Assembly: GCA_016711045.1 (NCBI GenBank)
Contig: JADJTT010000002.1
Coordinates: 372,001 to 436,000, forward strand
From: Saprospirales bacterium
GTDB lineage: Bacteria; Bacteroidota; Bacteroidia; Chitinophagales; Saprospiraceae
Direction of reading: 5' to 3'
Length of the DNA stretch: 64,000 nucleotides
Position numbers and translations under genes: made by a program. Of the stretch, positions 42,055 to 51,140 are shown one piece after another; positions within the stretch are counted from its first letter, which is position 1; every line of letters starts with the position of its first letter. The notes below the pieces were generated by a model that had not been told where the DNA came from, did not search any database, and saw only the letters and a list, made by a program, of their open reading frames with translations.

Positions 42055-42058
42055 ACAC

Positions 42059-42478
42059 CTATTGAATTTGATAGGTTCGATCGTCGTCCAACATCCCGGT
42101 TTCGGAAGGTTGCTGGGTTTCGTGAATCGTTTCTTTATCTTTTTGGTGGATCAATTCTCTTCGTTTCCCCCAAGAGGTTCCTTCCTGGAAGAAAGCGATA
42201 ATGGCCCAAACGAGCAACAGGGTCGGAAGCAGTACGCTCATGGCAAGCCCCTTCACTTCGTACCGCATGTGCATAAACTCATAGACGATGAAATAGGCCT
42301 TATACAAACTGAGTCCGATCATGACCGGATAGAATACGATCTTGTGCAGGTAGAACCCGTGTATGATGTGGCCGTTGCCAAAAAGCGCTACAAAAACCTC
42401 GGCGATGGTCACCACCCCCAGGATCATCAATCCCTTTACCACCACTTTTTTGGCCTCCGAATATTCTAAATGTCCCAT
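42059..42478 (-). CDS. Cytochrome c oxidase subunit IV family protein
   Basis: 139 residues, three hydrophobic helices: KGLMILGVVTIAEVFVALF, KIVFYPVMIGLSLYKAYFIVYEFMHM and SVLLPTLLLVWAIIAFF. YKAYFIVxEFMHM and the LLxTLLLVWAIIAFxxEG end are typical of the bacterial COX IV/CyoD-like group. A small stabilising subunit of the aa3 oxidase. A Glu/Asp-rich C-terminal tail follows. Next in line after the two subunit III genes. Confidence 0.88.
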   Translation of the reverse strand: MGHLEYSEAKKVVVKGLMILGVVTIAEVFVALFGNGHIIHGFYLHKIVFYPVMIGLSLYKAYFIVYEFMHMRYEVKGLAMSVLLPTLLLVWAIIAFFQEGTSWGKRRELIHQKDKETIHETQQPSETGMLDDDRTYQIQ

Positions 42479-42520
42479 GTTGGAGATATTATTTGAATTT
42501 ACAAAAGGATGTGTTCGATA

Positions 42521-43492
42521 TTACAGCAAGTAGAATACCAGGAACACGAATACCCATACCAAGTCGACGAAGTGCCAGTAGAGGCCCATCTTTTCCACCA
42601 TTTCGTAGCCGTTGCGGCGTTTCACATATAGCCCGCCCGCCACATTGATGGCGATAATGGTCAGGAACACTACCCCGGAAAATACGTGGAAGCCGTGGAA
42701 GCCGGTGATAAAGAAAAACAGGGCGCCGAATGCCTGCGGCCCAAATTCCTCTTTTTTAACGTGGCCGTCTTCTGCCATATAGGCTCCATGCTCATAGAGA
42801 TGGTTGGCGTGGTTGTAGGTAATCAGGAAGTGATTTCCCGCAGCAAACTCTTCTCCTGCCATGCTGTGACCATGGTGGTCGGCCTTGACAAAATACCGGT
42901 TTTCAGGTACGTCGGCAGCGCGTGGGCGCAGGAAATAAGTAGCGGCAGCCCCATGGGCTTCCGTTTCAACCTTTTGGAATCCGGCTTTCTCCAATTCTTC
43001 CGCGCTCAGGTATTTGCCCGATTCGTTGAAATTGGAAAAAGGGTTGGTCGTGACGCTCATACCTTCCTTGCCGATGAGGTTAGTCCACTCCCAGGCCTGG
43101 CTGCTGAGGAAGGTCGCTCCGCCGATGATGGTCAGCAGCAACCAGAATACAGCGCCTCCCTTATTTTCCCGGTGTCCTTCCTGTACCGCGCGAACCATGG
43201 TAACCGAGCTTATGATCAGTACAAAGGTCATAAAGGTTACAAAGATCAGCGGTGCATTTTCTACGCCGAAAGGAGCCGATTTAAATACGAAATCAGGCAC
43301 CGGCCAGGTAGGCATGCTAAACCGGAGCGCTCCGTAGGAGATCAGAAATCCGGCAAAGGTAAAGGCATCGGAAAGCAGGAAATACCACATCATCAACTTC
43401 CCATAACTCGCCTGAAAAGGGGACTTCGCCCCATCCCAAAGGTTACCGTCCTGGACGTCTGCGTGGTGATCAAGTGCGGTGTCAGTAGCCAT
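42521..43492 (-). CDS. ctaE: Cytochrome c oxidase subunit III with a large extramembrane insertion
   Basis: 323 residues. KLMMWYFLLSDAFTFAGFL, VTMVRAVQEGHRENK and ATFLSSQAWEW start a normal subunit III; GALFFFITGFHGFHVFSGVVFL and KMGLYWHFVDLVWVFVFLVFYLL close it. Between SQAWEW and FGPQAFGALF there are about 110 hydrophilic residues (residues about 120-235, with HANHLYEHGAYMAEDGH and many His). Most subunit III proteins have a short loop there. The His-rich insertion may contact the ACIII partner or metals, which is unproved. Confidence 0.88.
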   Translation of the reverse strand: MATDTALDHHADVQDGNLWDGAKSPFQASYGKLMMWYFLLSDAFTFAGFLISYGALRFSMPTWPVPDFVFKSAPFGVENAPLIFVTFMTFVLIISSVTMVRAVQEGHRENKGGAVFWLLLTIIGGATFLSSQAWEWTNLIGKEGMSVTTNPFSNFNESGKYLSAEELEKAGFQKVETEAHGAAATYFLRPRAADVPENRYFVKADHHGHSMAGEEFAAGNHFLITYNHANHLYEHGAYMAEDGHVKKEEFGPQAFGALFFFITGFHGFHVFSGVVFLTIIAINVAGGLYVKRRNGYEMVEKMGLYWHFVDLVWVFVFLVFYLL

Positions 43493-43539
43493 TCTTGACT
43501 TGTTTATTAGTTCTACTTAAGTTTTTATTCAAACGCTTT

Positions 43540-44142
43540 TTAGCCGGCAGAGACGACAAAAAAGCCAAGCAAATACAACCAAAGAAATCCTACAAAATGC
43601 CAGTAGATCAGCACCAGCTCGAACCGGAGGGTCCGCCGTGGTGTGGCCTTAACAGGCAGAATAAATGCGTGTGTCAATGCGACGAACAGGGCCGCAATAC
43701 CACCCAGGACATGCGCGGCATGCACCCCGGAGATCAGATAAATGAACGATCCCGAAGGGTTGCCGTCCAGCATCACTCCAATTTCCGCCATAGACTGCCA
43801 GGCTTTATACTGGAGGACCAGGAATGTCAGCCCCAGCAAGAAAGACAGCGTAAGCAGTCCGCGGTAAGCCTCTTTTTTGTCCCGTTTAAAGCTCCAATAA
43901 GAAGTTTGAAGGGTCAAGCTGCTCAGGAGGATCACGCCGGTATTCACAAAGAACAGGTCGGGCAAGCGAAACTCCAGCCAGTTGCCGGAAGCCTGCCGCA
44001 CAATGTAAGCGCTGGTAAACGCCGTAAAAAGCATAACAATGCTGGCGCAAGCCACATATAGGGCGAACTTGTGCGGATGGATCTTATTCCTTCCGGTAAA
44101 TACGGTCTCATTTGTTGTCGCCACAGTGTTCATATTCATCAA
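43540..44142 (-). CDS. Second cytochrome c oxidase subunit III (short form)
   Basis: 200 residues, five helices: KFALYVACASIVMLFTAFTSAYIVRQ, LFFVNTGVILLSSLTLQ, LLTLSFLLGLTFLVLQYKAW, GSFIYLISGVHAAHVLGGIAALFV and LVLIYWHFVGFLWLYLLGFFV (in pieces). WHFVxxLWLxL and GVHAAHVLGG are subunit III hallmarks. Bacteroidota with ACIII commonly carry two subunit III paralogs side by side. Lies six bases from ctaB. Confidence 0.88.
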   Translation of the reverse strand: MMNMNTVATTNETVFTGRNKIHPHKFALYVACASIVMLFTAFTSAYIVRQASGNWLEFRLPDLFFVNTGVILLSSLTLQTSYWSFKRDKKEAYRGLLTLSFLLGLTFLVLQYKAWQSMAEIGVMLDGNPSGSFIYLISGVHAAHVLGGIAALFVALTHAFILPVKATPRRTLRFELVLIYWHFVGFLWLYLLGFFVVSAG

Positions 44143-44147
44143 AATCT

Positions 44148-45098
44148 CTAAAAGCCCGCTCCTGCTTTATCCAGGTAAAATGCGACCAGAATAAGGGGGA
44201 GGTAGAGCAAGGAGCCAAACATCAATTTCAAGGCTGCTTTCCGATCCTGCTTCCGGTAAAGGTTCCAACCCAGGGCAGCGTATACCAGGCTCAATACAGC
44301 CATAAAGATGGCCGAAGTCATACCTGTAACGCCCAACCAGGGCAAACTGAACCCAAGCGGGATCAATATCAGGGCATAGCCGGCGGCATAGAGTCCCGTA
44401 TTGGGATCGCGCTCGCCGGCGCGTTCGGGCAGCATCTTATAGCCCGCTATCCGGTAATCGTCGTACCCCAACCAGCCGATAGACCAGAAGTGGGGAAACT
44501 GCCAGGCAAACTGGATCGAGAACAGCGCGAAAGCCAGCATGGTCAATTCTCCCTGTGCCGCGACGCAGCCGATCAGCATCGGCAATGCCCCAGGCACAGC
44601 GCCCACCGGAATAGCCATCGGGGAATATCGCTTCAGGGGCGTATACAGAAACGCATATGCCACCAGCGAAAGCATTCCAAAAAAGGCTGCCCACACATTA
44701 AATAAGGCCAGCAACATGATGCCGACCATCGCCATCAACCCGGCTGCCAATACGGCTTCCGAAACGGTCATCCTTCCAGCCGCAAGCGGTCGGTCGGCGG
44801 TGCGTTTCATCAGCTTGTCATAGTCTTTCTCCAATACCTGGTTCAGCGCGTTGGCCGCTCCCGTTACAAAGAATCCGCCCAACGCTAATACGACCACAGC
44901 CGCTAATTGCACGTCCTCCTTTGAGGCGATGAAAAAGGCCATCAAGGCTGAAAAAACGACTGTCAATGTCAACCTGAACTTTACCAGCAGCTTGTAGTCC
45001 GTCACTTTCTGCGACACCCATGAAATGCTGCCGGCAACCACTCTCGTTCTCGTCACGCGCGATATTTTTTTATGTACGACCTCTCTGCGGTCGCGCAT
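44148..45098 (-). CDS. ctaB: Protoheme IX farnesyltransferase (heme O synthase)
   Basis: UbiA-type prenyltransferase that adds farnesyl to heme b, giving heme O for heme A synthesis. GAANALNQVLEKDYDKLMKRTADRPLA (in pieces) contains the NxxxDxxxD and RTxxRPL motifs. YTPLKRYSPMAIPVGAVPGALPMLIG follows, and YDDYRIAGYKMLP is the second Asp-rich loop. Nine or so membrane helices. 316 residues as read; the first 25 are basic and could be trimmed to start near VSQKVTDYKLLVKFR. Eight bases downstream of the ctaD stop. Confidence 0.95.
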   Translation of the reverse strand: MRDRREVVHKKISRVTRTRVVAGSISWVSQKVTDYKLLVKFRLTLTVVFSALMAFFIASKEDVQLAAVVVLALGGFFVTGAANALNQVLEKDYDKLMKRTADRPLAAGRMTVSEAVLAAGLMAMVGIMLLALFNVWAAFFGMLSLVAYAFLYTPLKRYSPMAIPVGAVPGALPMLIGCVAAQGELTMLAFALFSIQFAWQFPHFWSIGWLGYDDYRIAGYKMLPERAGERDPNTGLYAAGYALILIPLGFSLPWLGVTGMTSAIFMAVLSLVYAALGWNLYRKQDRKAALKLMFGSLLYLPLILVAFYLDKAGAGF

Positions 45099-45106
45099 CT
45101 GTTTTT

Positions 45107-46975
45107 TTAATGGCCCTGATCGTGTTCGCCTTCGGCAAGTGGAACGATTTGGGAAACATTCTCTTCTCCTCCTTTACCATAGTCGTATGCCCAGCGCTGT
45201 ACGGCGGGAATCTTGCCCGGCCAGTTGCCGTGCGGTACGTCGATCGGAGTTGTCCACTCCAGCGTATTGGCCCCGTAAGGGTTGCGCGAAGTCATCTTCT
45301 TGCCAAACCAAATGCTGCGGAAGAAATTGACGATGAATATGATCTGCATAGCAAAAACCAGGATGGCAGCCACCGTGATGAACTGGTTCATCGCAGAGAA
45401 ATGGGAGAAGGTGTCAAAATTATCGAAGCGATAATAACGACGCGGCACCCCTGCCATACCCAAATAGTGCATGGGCCAGAAGATCGCATACGCGCCGATC
45501 ATGGTGCCCCAGAAATGAACCTTACCCATGGTCTCGTTCATAAACCGGCCGAACATTTTGGGGAACCAGTGATACACCCCGGCAAACATCCCAAAGAAAG
45601 CAGCCACACCCATTACGATGTGAAAGTGCGCTACGACAAAATAGGTGTCGTGCATTTGAATATCGATGGCGGAGTTGCCCAGGAAGATACCGGTCAAACC
45701 GCCGGAGATAAACATCGATACAAAGCCAACCCCGAAAAGGGCCGCCGAAGTAAACCGGATGTTACCTCCATATATCGTAGTGATCCAGTTGAACACCTTC
45801 ACCGCCGATGGAACGGCAATGATGAGGGTAAAGACCACGAAGAAGTTCGAAATGAACGGATTTACCCCCGACATAAACATGTGGTGCGCCCACACGATGA
45901 AGGAGAGAAAGCCGATGGCAAGGATGGAGAACACCATCGCCTTATAGCCGAAAATAGGTTTGCGGGAATGCACAGACAATACTTCCGACACGATACCCAT
46001 CGCCGGCAGGATAATGATATATACTTCCGGGTGGCCCAGGAACCAGAACAAGTGCTGGTAAAGGATCGGGCTTCCGCCAACGTGGTCAAGGGCCTGTCCG
46101 CCCACAAAGATCTCGTTGAGGAAGAAACTCGTCCCCAGGGTCCGGTCAAAAATAAGCAGGAAGAAACCCGACACCAACACCGGGAAGGACAACAGACCCA
46201 GCACGGCTGTCACGAAGAAAGCCCAGATCGTCAGCGGCAGACGCCACATATTCATCCCTTTGGTGCGCAGGTTCAGCACCGTCGTAATATAGTTGACACC
46301 CCCGAGGAGCACAGAAACTACAAAGAACGTGAGAGAGATCAGCCAAAGGGTCATACCTCCCGCCGAACCCGAAGAGGCTTGCGGCAGGGCTGATAGTGGC
46401 GGATACGCAGTCCAGCCACCGGCAAATGGCCCGGTACTCAGGAACAGGGAGAAGAACATGACCAAACCGGCCATAAAAAAGAACCAGTAGGACAACATGT
46501 TCAGAAACGGAGAAGCCATATCGCGGGCGCCTACTTGCAACGGAATGAGCAAGTTACTGAATGTGCCGCTCAAGCCGGCTGTCAGGACGAAGAACACGAT
46601 GATTGTCCCGTGCATGGTTACCAACGCATAGTAAAACTCCGGAGCCAGGGTTCCCAACCCGGTGTCTGCATTGATGGTGATCCACTTGCCCAACACGGGC
46701 TTCAGCCATGCCAGGCTCTCTTCCGGAAAGCCCAATTGAAGCCGGAACACCAGCGACATCAAGCCCCCAATGACTGCCCAGAACATCCCCGTGATGAGGA
46801 ATTGCCGTGCGATCATTTTGTGGTCCTGGCTGAAAATGTAGGTGGTGAAGAAGTTCGATTGGTACTTATCTCCTTCGTGGTGCTCGTGGAAATGGTCGTC
46901 ATACCCGTATTCCTCGATGAGCAGGTCTACATCATGCTGAGCAGGAGCCGTAGATTTATTTGCAGCGGTTGCCAT
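45107..46975 (-). CDS. ctaD: Cytochrome c oxidase subunit I
   Basis: Catalytic heme-copper subunit reducing O2 and pumping protons. 622 residues with about 12 membrane helices. MHGTIIVFFVLTAG carries a heme a His; FWFLGHPEVYIIILP carries the CuB His and the cross-linked Tyr; FIVWAHHMFMSG gives the CuB His pair; DTYFVVAHFHIVMG gives the heme a3/heme a histidines. GHPEVYI...E-type motif marks an A-type oxidase. The N-terminal acidic extension (LLIEEYGYDDHFHEHHEG) is normal for Bacteroidota. Follows ctaC after 95 bases. Confidence 0.97.
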   Translation of the reverse strand: MATAANKSTAPAQHDVDLLIEEYGYDDHFHEHHEGDKYQSNFFTTYIFSQDHKMIARQFLITGMFWAVIGGLMSLVFRLQLGFPEESLAWLKPVLGKWITINADTGLGTLAPEFYYALVTMHGTIIVFFVLTAGLSGTFSNLLIPLQVGARDMASPFLNMLSYWFFFMAGLVMFFSLFLSTGPFAGGWTAYPPLSALPQASSGSAGGMTLWLISLTFFVVSVLLGGVNYITTVLNLRTKGMNMWRLPLTIWAFFVTAVLGLLSFPVLVSGFFLLIFDRTLGTSFFLNEIFVGGQALDHVGGSPILYQHLFWFLGHPEVYIIILPAMGIVSEVLSVHSRKPIFGYKAMVFSILAIGFLSFIVWAHHMFMSGVNPFISNFFVVFTLIIAVPSAVKVFNWITTIYGGNIRFTSAALFGVGFVSMFISGGLTGIFLGNSAIDIQMHDTYFVVAHFHIVMGVAAFFGMFAGVYHWFPKMFGRFMNETMGKVHFWGTMIGAYAIFWPMHYLGMAGVPRRYYRFDNFDTFSHFSAMNQFITVAAILVFAMQIIFIVNFFRSIWFGKKMTSRNPYGANTLEWTTPIDVPHGNWPGKIPAVQRWAYDYGKGGEENVSQIVPLAEGEHDQGH

Positions 46976-47070
46976 GATACCTGTATTTTTCTTTTTTAGT
47001 TCCCCTCACAGGGAATGGAAATTCTTTTTTAATGCCCCTCCTATCCGGGGATTCCAATTCTCAATGCCTC

Positions 47071-48201
47071 CTATTGAGGTGTTGTTTTAGAAGTATCCGG
47101 AGCCGTTTCTGCTGCTTCACCCGGGAGTAAAATCCCATTGAAGGGGTCCTCTATGGTGTTCCGGATCGAAGTCATGTAATATGGTTTCTGCTCCGACAGC
47201 CATTTGGTATATTCTTCTTCGGAAACAATGCGAACCACCCGTCTCATACTGTAGTGGCCTTTTCCGCAAAGCTCCGCACAAGCCAGCTCATAGTTGAACA
47301 CCTTCCAAAGCGGTTCGCTGTTGGGATCCGCAGGATCGGAAAGCGCCTGGTATTCTTTGTACTTGCTCAGTTCCCGGCGGTAGTCCTCGGTCGTTTTGGA
47401 AGGCGTAAACACAAAGTAGGTCGGCATCCCGGGCACGGCATCCATCTTCAACCTGAAATGAGGCAGGAAGAAGTTGTGCAATACATCGCGTGCCGTGATC
47501 CGAACGCGTACTTTTTTGCCTACCGGCAATACGATCTCGGAAGGATGAAGATCATCCCAGTTCTTCTCGTCCGTCCAATCCTGTCCAAGCGGGTTGGCGG
47601 CATTGATCAGCTTGAAATTGCGGGTACCCAGTTTGCCATCCGGTCCAGGATAGCGCAAGTGCCAGGCAAATTGATAGCCGGTAGCTTCAATCTCCACATA
47701 CTCTTCTCCTTCCTGAATATCAGCCATTACTTCATTCCAGGCATCCAGTCCGCTGATCACCAGGAAGGTCATCACCACTGCCGGCACGACCGTCCAGATA
47801 ACCTCCAGGCGGTTGTCGTGCGGGATGTACAAAGCCTTCCGGCCTTTTTCACCCCGAAATTTATAGGCGAAATAAAAAAGCAAGATCTGGGTGATCACAA
47901 AAACGATCCCAGTGAAGAATAAAGTGACATTGAACAAGCTGTCCAACCGGCTGCCGTGCGCCGAGGCAGCCTCATGGGGGCCATACCCCAGCATCCAGTT
48001 TTTGTAGTATATGGCAGAGCCAACACAAAATACCAGGAAGGCAAACACAAACACCAGGAGAAACGACCCGGTGCGCTTGTTACTGATCTGTTCAGCCTCC
48101 TCTTCGCCCCGAAGCTTGGTAGCCAATTCGGTGACTTTACCAATCTGAACAACTACCACGGTGATCAACAGGATACAAGCAATAGCCAAAAGAGTTGTCA
48201 T
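47071..48201 (-). CDS. ctaC: Cytochrome c oxidase subunit II
   Basis: Electron-entry subunit with CuA. 376 residues: an N-terminal membrane segment (LLAIACILLITVVVVQIG), two further helices, and the cupredoxin domain with VLHNFFLPHFRLKMDAVPG and CAELCGKGHYSMRR, which provides CxxxCxxxHxxM for CuA. No CxxCH is present, so no fused cytochrome c; electrons must come from a separate c heme, probably in the ActA/ActE part of ACIII. The extra N-terminal helix is common in Bacteroidota proteins. Confidence 0.95.
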   Translation of the reverse strand: MTTLLAIACILLITVVVVQIGKVTELATKLRGEEEAEQISNKRTGSFLLVFVFAFLVFCVGSAIYYKNWMLGYGPHEAASAHGSRLDSLFNVTLFFTGIVFVITQILLFYFAYKFRGEKGRKALYIPHDNRLEVIWTVVPAVVMTFLVISGLDAWNEVMADIQEGEEYVEIEATGYQFAWHLRYPGPDGKLGTRNFKLINAANPLGQDWTDEKNWDDLHPSEIVLPVGKKVRVRITARDVLHNFFLPHFRLKMDAVPGMPTYFVFTPSKTTEDYRRELSKYKEYQALSDPADPNSEPLWKVFNYELACAELCGKGHYSMRRVVRIVSEEEYTKWLSEQKPYYMTSIRNTIEDPFNGILLPGEAAETAPDTSKTTPQ

Positions 48202-48332
48202 GGATTTACTGCTATTTAGTCAGGGGATTTGCCCCCTTTAAAATTTTCACAAAATTATTCCTTCCGAACACAGGAACACCGGAAAATGTTATCCGGGCGC
48301 CCCCATTTAATAATTCAATTTCTCCTACCGCC

Positions 48333-49602
48333 CTACACGTGGTGGTGCACACTTTCTGCCATGTAGGGATCATTCGTAGGCTCAAGCGCCACTTTTTCCA
48401 ACCGGGAAAAGACCACAAAGATAAATAAAGCAGCAAAGCCCAACATCGCACCCAGGTCCAAAAGACCGGGAATGGTAAAGCCCATGTGGAAGGCGCCATG
48501 ATCTCCATGTCCACCAGCTCCACTGATCGTTTCACCCCCATGTGCACCGGCAGCATGAATAGCGGTGTCCAGTGCACCCGGCTTGATCATCTGGAAGAAA
48601 TCGACCCAGTGACCGAGGATAACCAATACGCAGACAAACACCAGGGTGCCGTATTTGCGCTTGGTGTCATTGCGCATCAGGATAAAGAACGGTAAAATAA
48701 AGTTCATCACGAGGTTGCCATAGAAAAGGACCGGGTAATCATGCATCCGGGTTTGGAAGTAGGTCGTTTCCTCTCCGATGTTGGCATACCAGATCAGCAT
48801 ATACTGAGAGAACCAGAGATACGTCCAGAAAATGCTGATGGCAAAAAGGTATTTACCCAGATCCTGCAGGTGTTCTTCATTCACCCCTTGGTAGTATCCT
48901 TTGGATTTCAGGTAGATCAACAGCAGGATCAAGGTGGCATTGGCGGCAATAAACCAGCTTGCGCCGGTGTACCAGGCATAAAGCGTGCTGTACCAATGTG
49001 CATCGATCGACATCGTCCATTGCCAAATAATAGCGGCGCTGGAGAAACCTGCGACCGGCAGGAAAGCCGCGGCAAAGATCCGCATCTTGCGGTGGTGGGC
49101 AAAATCGACGCCGCCGTTCTGGTCTTCCGCCAGCGACAAACTGCGTAAGCGCATGGCGAAGAAGATCCAAATCCCGACAATGACCAGGGTGCCCAGCGTA
49201 TACCAGCCCTTGTTCAGGAAACCGGATTTACCCAGCAGTACCTGGTCTTTAGCCACTTCTTCCGCACTGGCCCAGTGATAGAGCTCGTGCCAGCCCAACC
49301 ACAATCCGGCGATCACGACCAGCAGCAAGACCAGGCCTGGTACCAGAAACATGGTCATGGCTTCCATTACCCGCTTAAACTGGGTATACCAGCCGGCCCA
49401 GGACGTGATAAAGGCCGCATAGATGAACAAGGTAATAAAGGCAATACCGGTAAAAAAGACGGTATTTTGGAGGAAGTTCGTCCAAAAGCGTACATGGAGA
49501 GGCTGACTGTCAAGGAAGAAAGTCAGCAGGAGACATAAGATCCCCAGGCCCATGAAGCCGAACAGAACTGTTTTGCTTTGACTCGAACGTAAATTGGTTC
49601 AT
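48333..49602 (-). CDS. actF: Alternative Complex III subunit ActF (frameshift at N-terminus)
   Basis: Integral-membrane subunit with about ten helices, paralogous to ActC. The frame open from 49553 begins MGLGILCLLLTFFL and lacks the usual start. Upstream, ATG at 49602 reads MNQFTFESKQ and would continue KTVLFGFMGLGILC if the A-run near 49576 had one more base. IWQWTMSIDAHWYSTLYAW, SQYMLIWYANIGEETTYF and PFFILMRNDTKRKYGTL are typical of ActF. It belongs to the quinone-side membrane part of ACIII. Next genes: actE upstream, ctaC downstream. Confidence 0.9.
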
Positions 49603-49648
49603 TGTATCCCGCCGTTTTATGATTCGGATAACGGATTAACTTCAAAAA

Positions 49649-50533
49649 TTAATGATGGCTACCATCGGTCTGGTGTTCGCCGCCAGCATCCATGCTCATT
49701 TCTTCCATCGTAGCTTCTTCCTGTGGTACAGGTGCAAGCGATGCTCCCGGAACCCCATAGGCCGGATTCAGGGTATTAGCCGCCTCACTATACTCCATGC
49801 CTTTGGCTTTGGCTTGTAAAGAACGGATATAGTGAATGACCTGCCAGCGTTCTTCGTAGGAAAGCTTGTCGGCGTAGCTGCCCATCATATTCCTTCCATA
49901 CATGATGCCGTGGTAGTAGCGTCCATTAGAGGAGTTGATAAAATCATCAAGCATAAAGTTGGCAGGCGCAGCCGGGTACAATCCCCCTGCATCTCCGGTT
50001 GCCGGATTGGGGTCGCGTACCAGATAGCCGGCGCCGTCTCCTTTCTCCCCGTGACAAACTCCGCAGAAAATGACGTAAAGCTCCTGCCCTTTCGCCAACC
50101 CAGCTTCGGTAATGGGGAACGGGTTGTCGATGATCTCCGCTATTGCACGGATTCGCTCGTCTTCTGTATCCGCATAATAATAAGGTACATGGCCATTGAC
50201 AGGCGTAGACACCGAACCAGGCGTTTGCCCGGTCAGCATCGCCATAACGGCCTGCTGTTCCTGCGGGGTATGCGCAAAAGAGTACCCCGAATAACCGCGC
50301 GGTACCGTGCCCGCAACAGGTCCCCTCGGGTCCATCAGCTCTTTGCGCGTAAACACGCTGGCACTATCCCAGGTATTGAGGGAATAGGAGTAGTAGACAT
50401 TCGCCTCATAGGCCGTGGAATATACCATATCCGGCATGTATTCACTACCGGTGGTATTGCCACCTGGCTGTTGGCAGGACAGCGTGATCAGTATAATACT
50501 GACTGTTATAAAGACAAAAAGTGTATGTCGCAT
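49649..50533 (-). CDS. actE: Alternative Complex III monoheme cytochrome c subunit ActE
   Basis: Lipoprotein (signal RHTLFVFITVSIILITLSC, lipobox ITLSC). One CxxCH site (YVIFCGVCHGEKGDGAG) binds heme c; a distal Met is likely in GIMYGRNMMGSYADKL. It relays electrons from the ActA/B part to the oxidase. The N-terminal part (MPDMVYSTAYEANVYYSYSL) is the usual anchor region. Lies 20 bases after actD. C-terminal Met/Glu/His-rich tail of unknown use. Confidence 0.93.
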   Translation of the reverse strand: MRHTLFVFITVSIILITLSCQQPGGNTTGSEYMPDMVYSTAYEANVYYSYSLNTWDSASVFTRKELMDPRGPVAGTVPRGYSGYSFAHTPQEQQAVMAMLTGQTPGSVSTPVNGHVPYYYADTEDERIRAIAEIIDNPFPITEAGLAKGQELYVIFCGVCHGEKGDGAGYLVRDPNPATGDAGGLYPAAPANFMLDDFINSSNGRYYHGIMYGRNMMGSYADKLSYEERWQVIHYIRSLQAKAKGMEYSEAANTLNPAYGVPGASLAPVPQEEATMEEMSMDAGGEHQTDGSHH

Positions 50534-50552
50534 CGATGCCATTGATTGAGTT

Positions 50553-51083
50553 TTAAATCACTTTTGTATTCACTTCGGAAGCACCCGTTTCCTTGAAAAA
50601 CGACTTCAAGCGGTCGACTTCCGTTTTGGATTGTCCGTTCGTATTGAAGGCAATACAGAATTTGTCATCCGTGATCCGGTCGTCCAGCGTCGGGTTGTTC
50701 ACACCGGGCCACATGCCACAGATCGTGAAGAAGGTCACCGTCATACCAATGGCGGAAAACAAGACCGTCAACTCGAACGTGATCGGAATGAAGGCAGGTA
50801 CCGACCAATAGGGTTTTCCACCGAAGATGATCGGCCAGTCGCGGGTAAAGACCCAGGTCATAAACCCGAAGGCAAACAAGGTGCCAATAGCCCCATAGAT
50901 GAACCCGGCAATGTGCAGCCGGGATTCTTCCAGTCCCAGCGCGGGGTCTAACCCGTGCACCGGAAAGGGGGTGAAGACATCCATGATCTCCAGGTGGTCT
51001 CCTTTGGCCTTTCTCACCGCATCCAACAGCACCTCCTCATCGTCGTATAACCCGAACAGTACCTCTTTTTGAGCAGTATCCAT
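50553..51083 (-). CDS. actD: Alternative Complex III subunit ActD (DUF3341)
   Basis: 176 residues from MDTAQKEVLFGLYDDEE. DUF3341: a soluble N-terminal ferredoxin-like part (VLLDAVRKAKGDHLEIMDVFTPFPVHGLD in pieces) and two membrane helices (LHIAGFIYGAIGTLFAFGFMTWVF; PAFIPITFELTVLFSAIGMTVTFF). The PFPVHGLDxALG and KPYWSVPAFIPITFELTVL motifs are diagnostic. Structural subunit bridging the membrane parts of ACIII. An upstream ATG at 51113 would add ten residues. Confidence 0.95.
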   Translation of the reverse strand: MDTAQKEVLFGLYDDEEVLLDAVRKAKGDHLEIMDVFTPFPVHGLDPALGLEESRLHIAGFIYGAIGTLFAFGFMTWVFTRDWPIIFGGKPYWSVPAFIPITFELTVLFSAIGMTVTFFTICGMWPGVNNPTLDDRITDDKFCIAFNTNGQSKTEVDRLKSFFKETGASEVNTKVI

Positions 51084-51140
51084 TGCTAAAGCTATTTTAT
51101 TTTTATGAAGCAAGGGCGTTGACCCTTACATGATTTCTTA

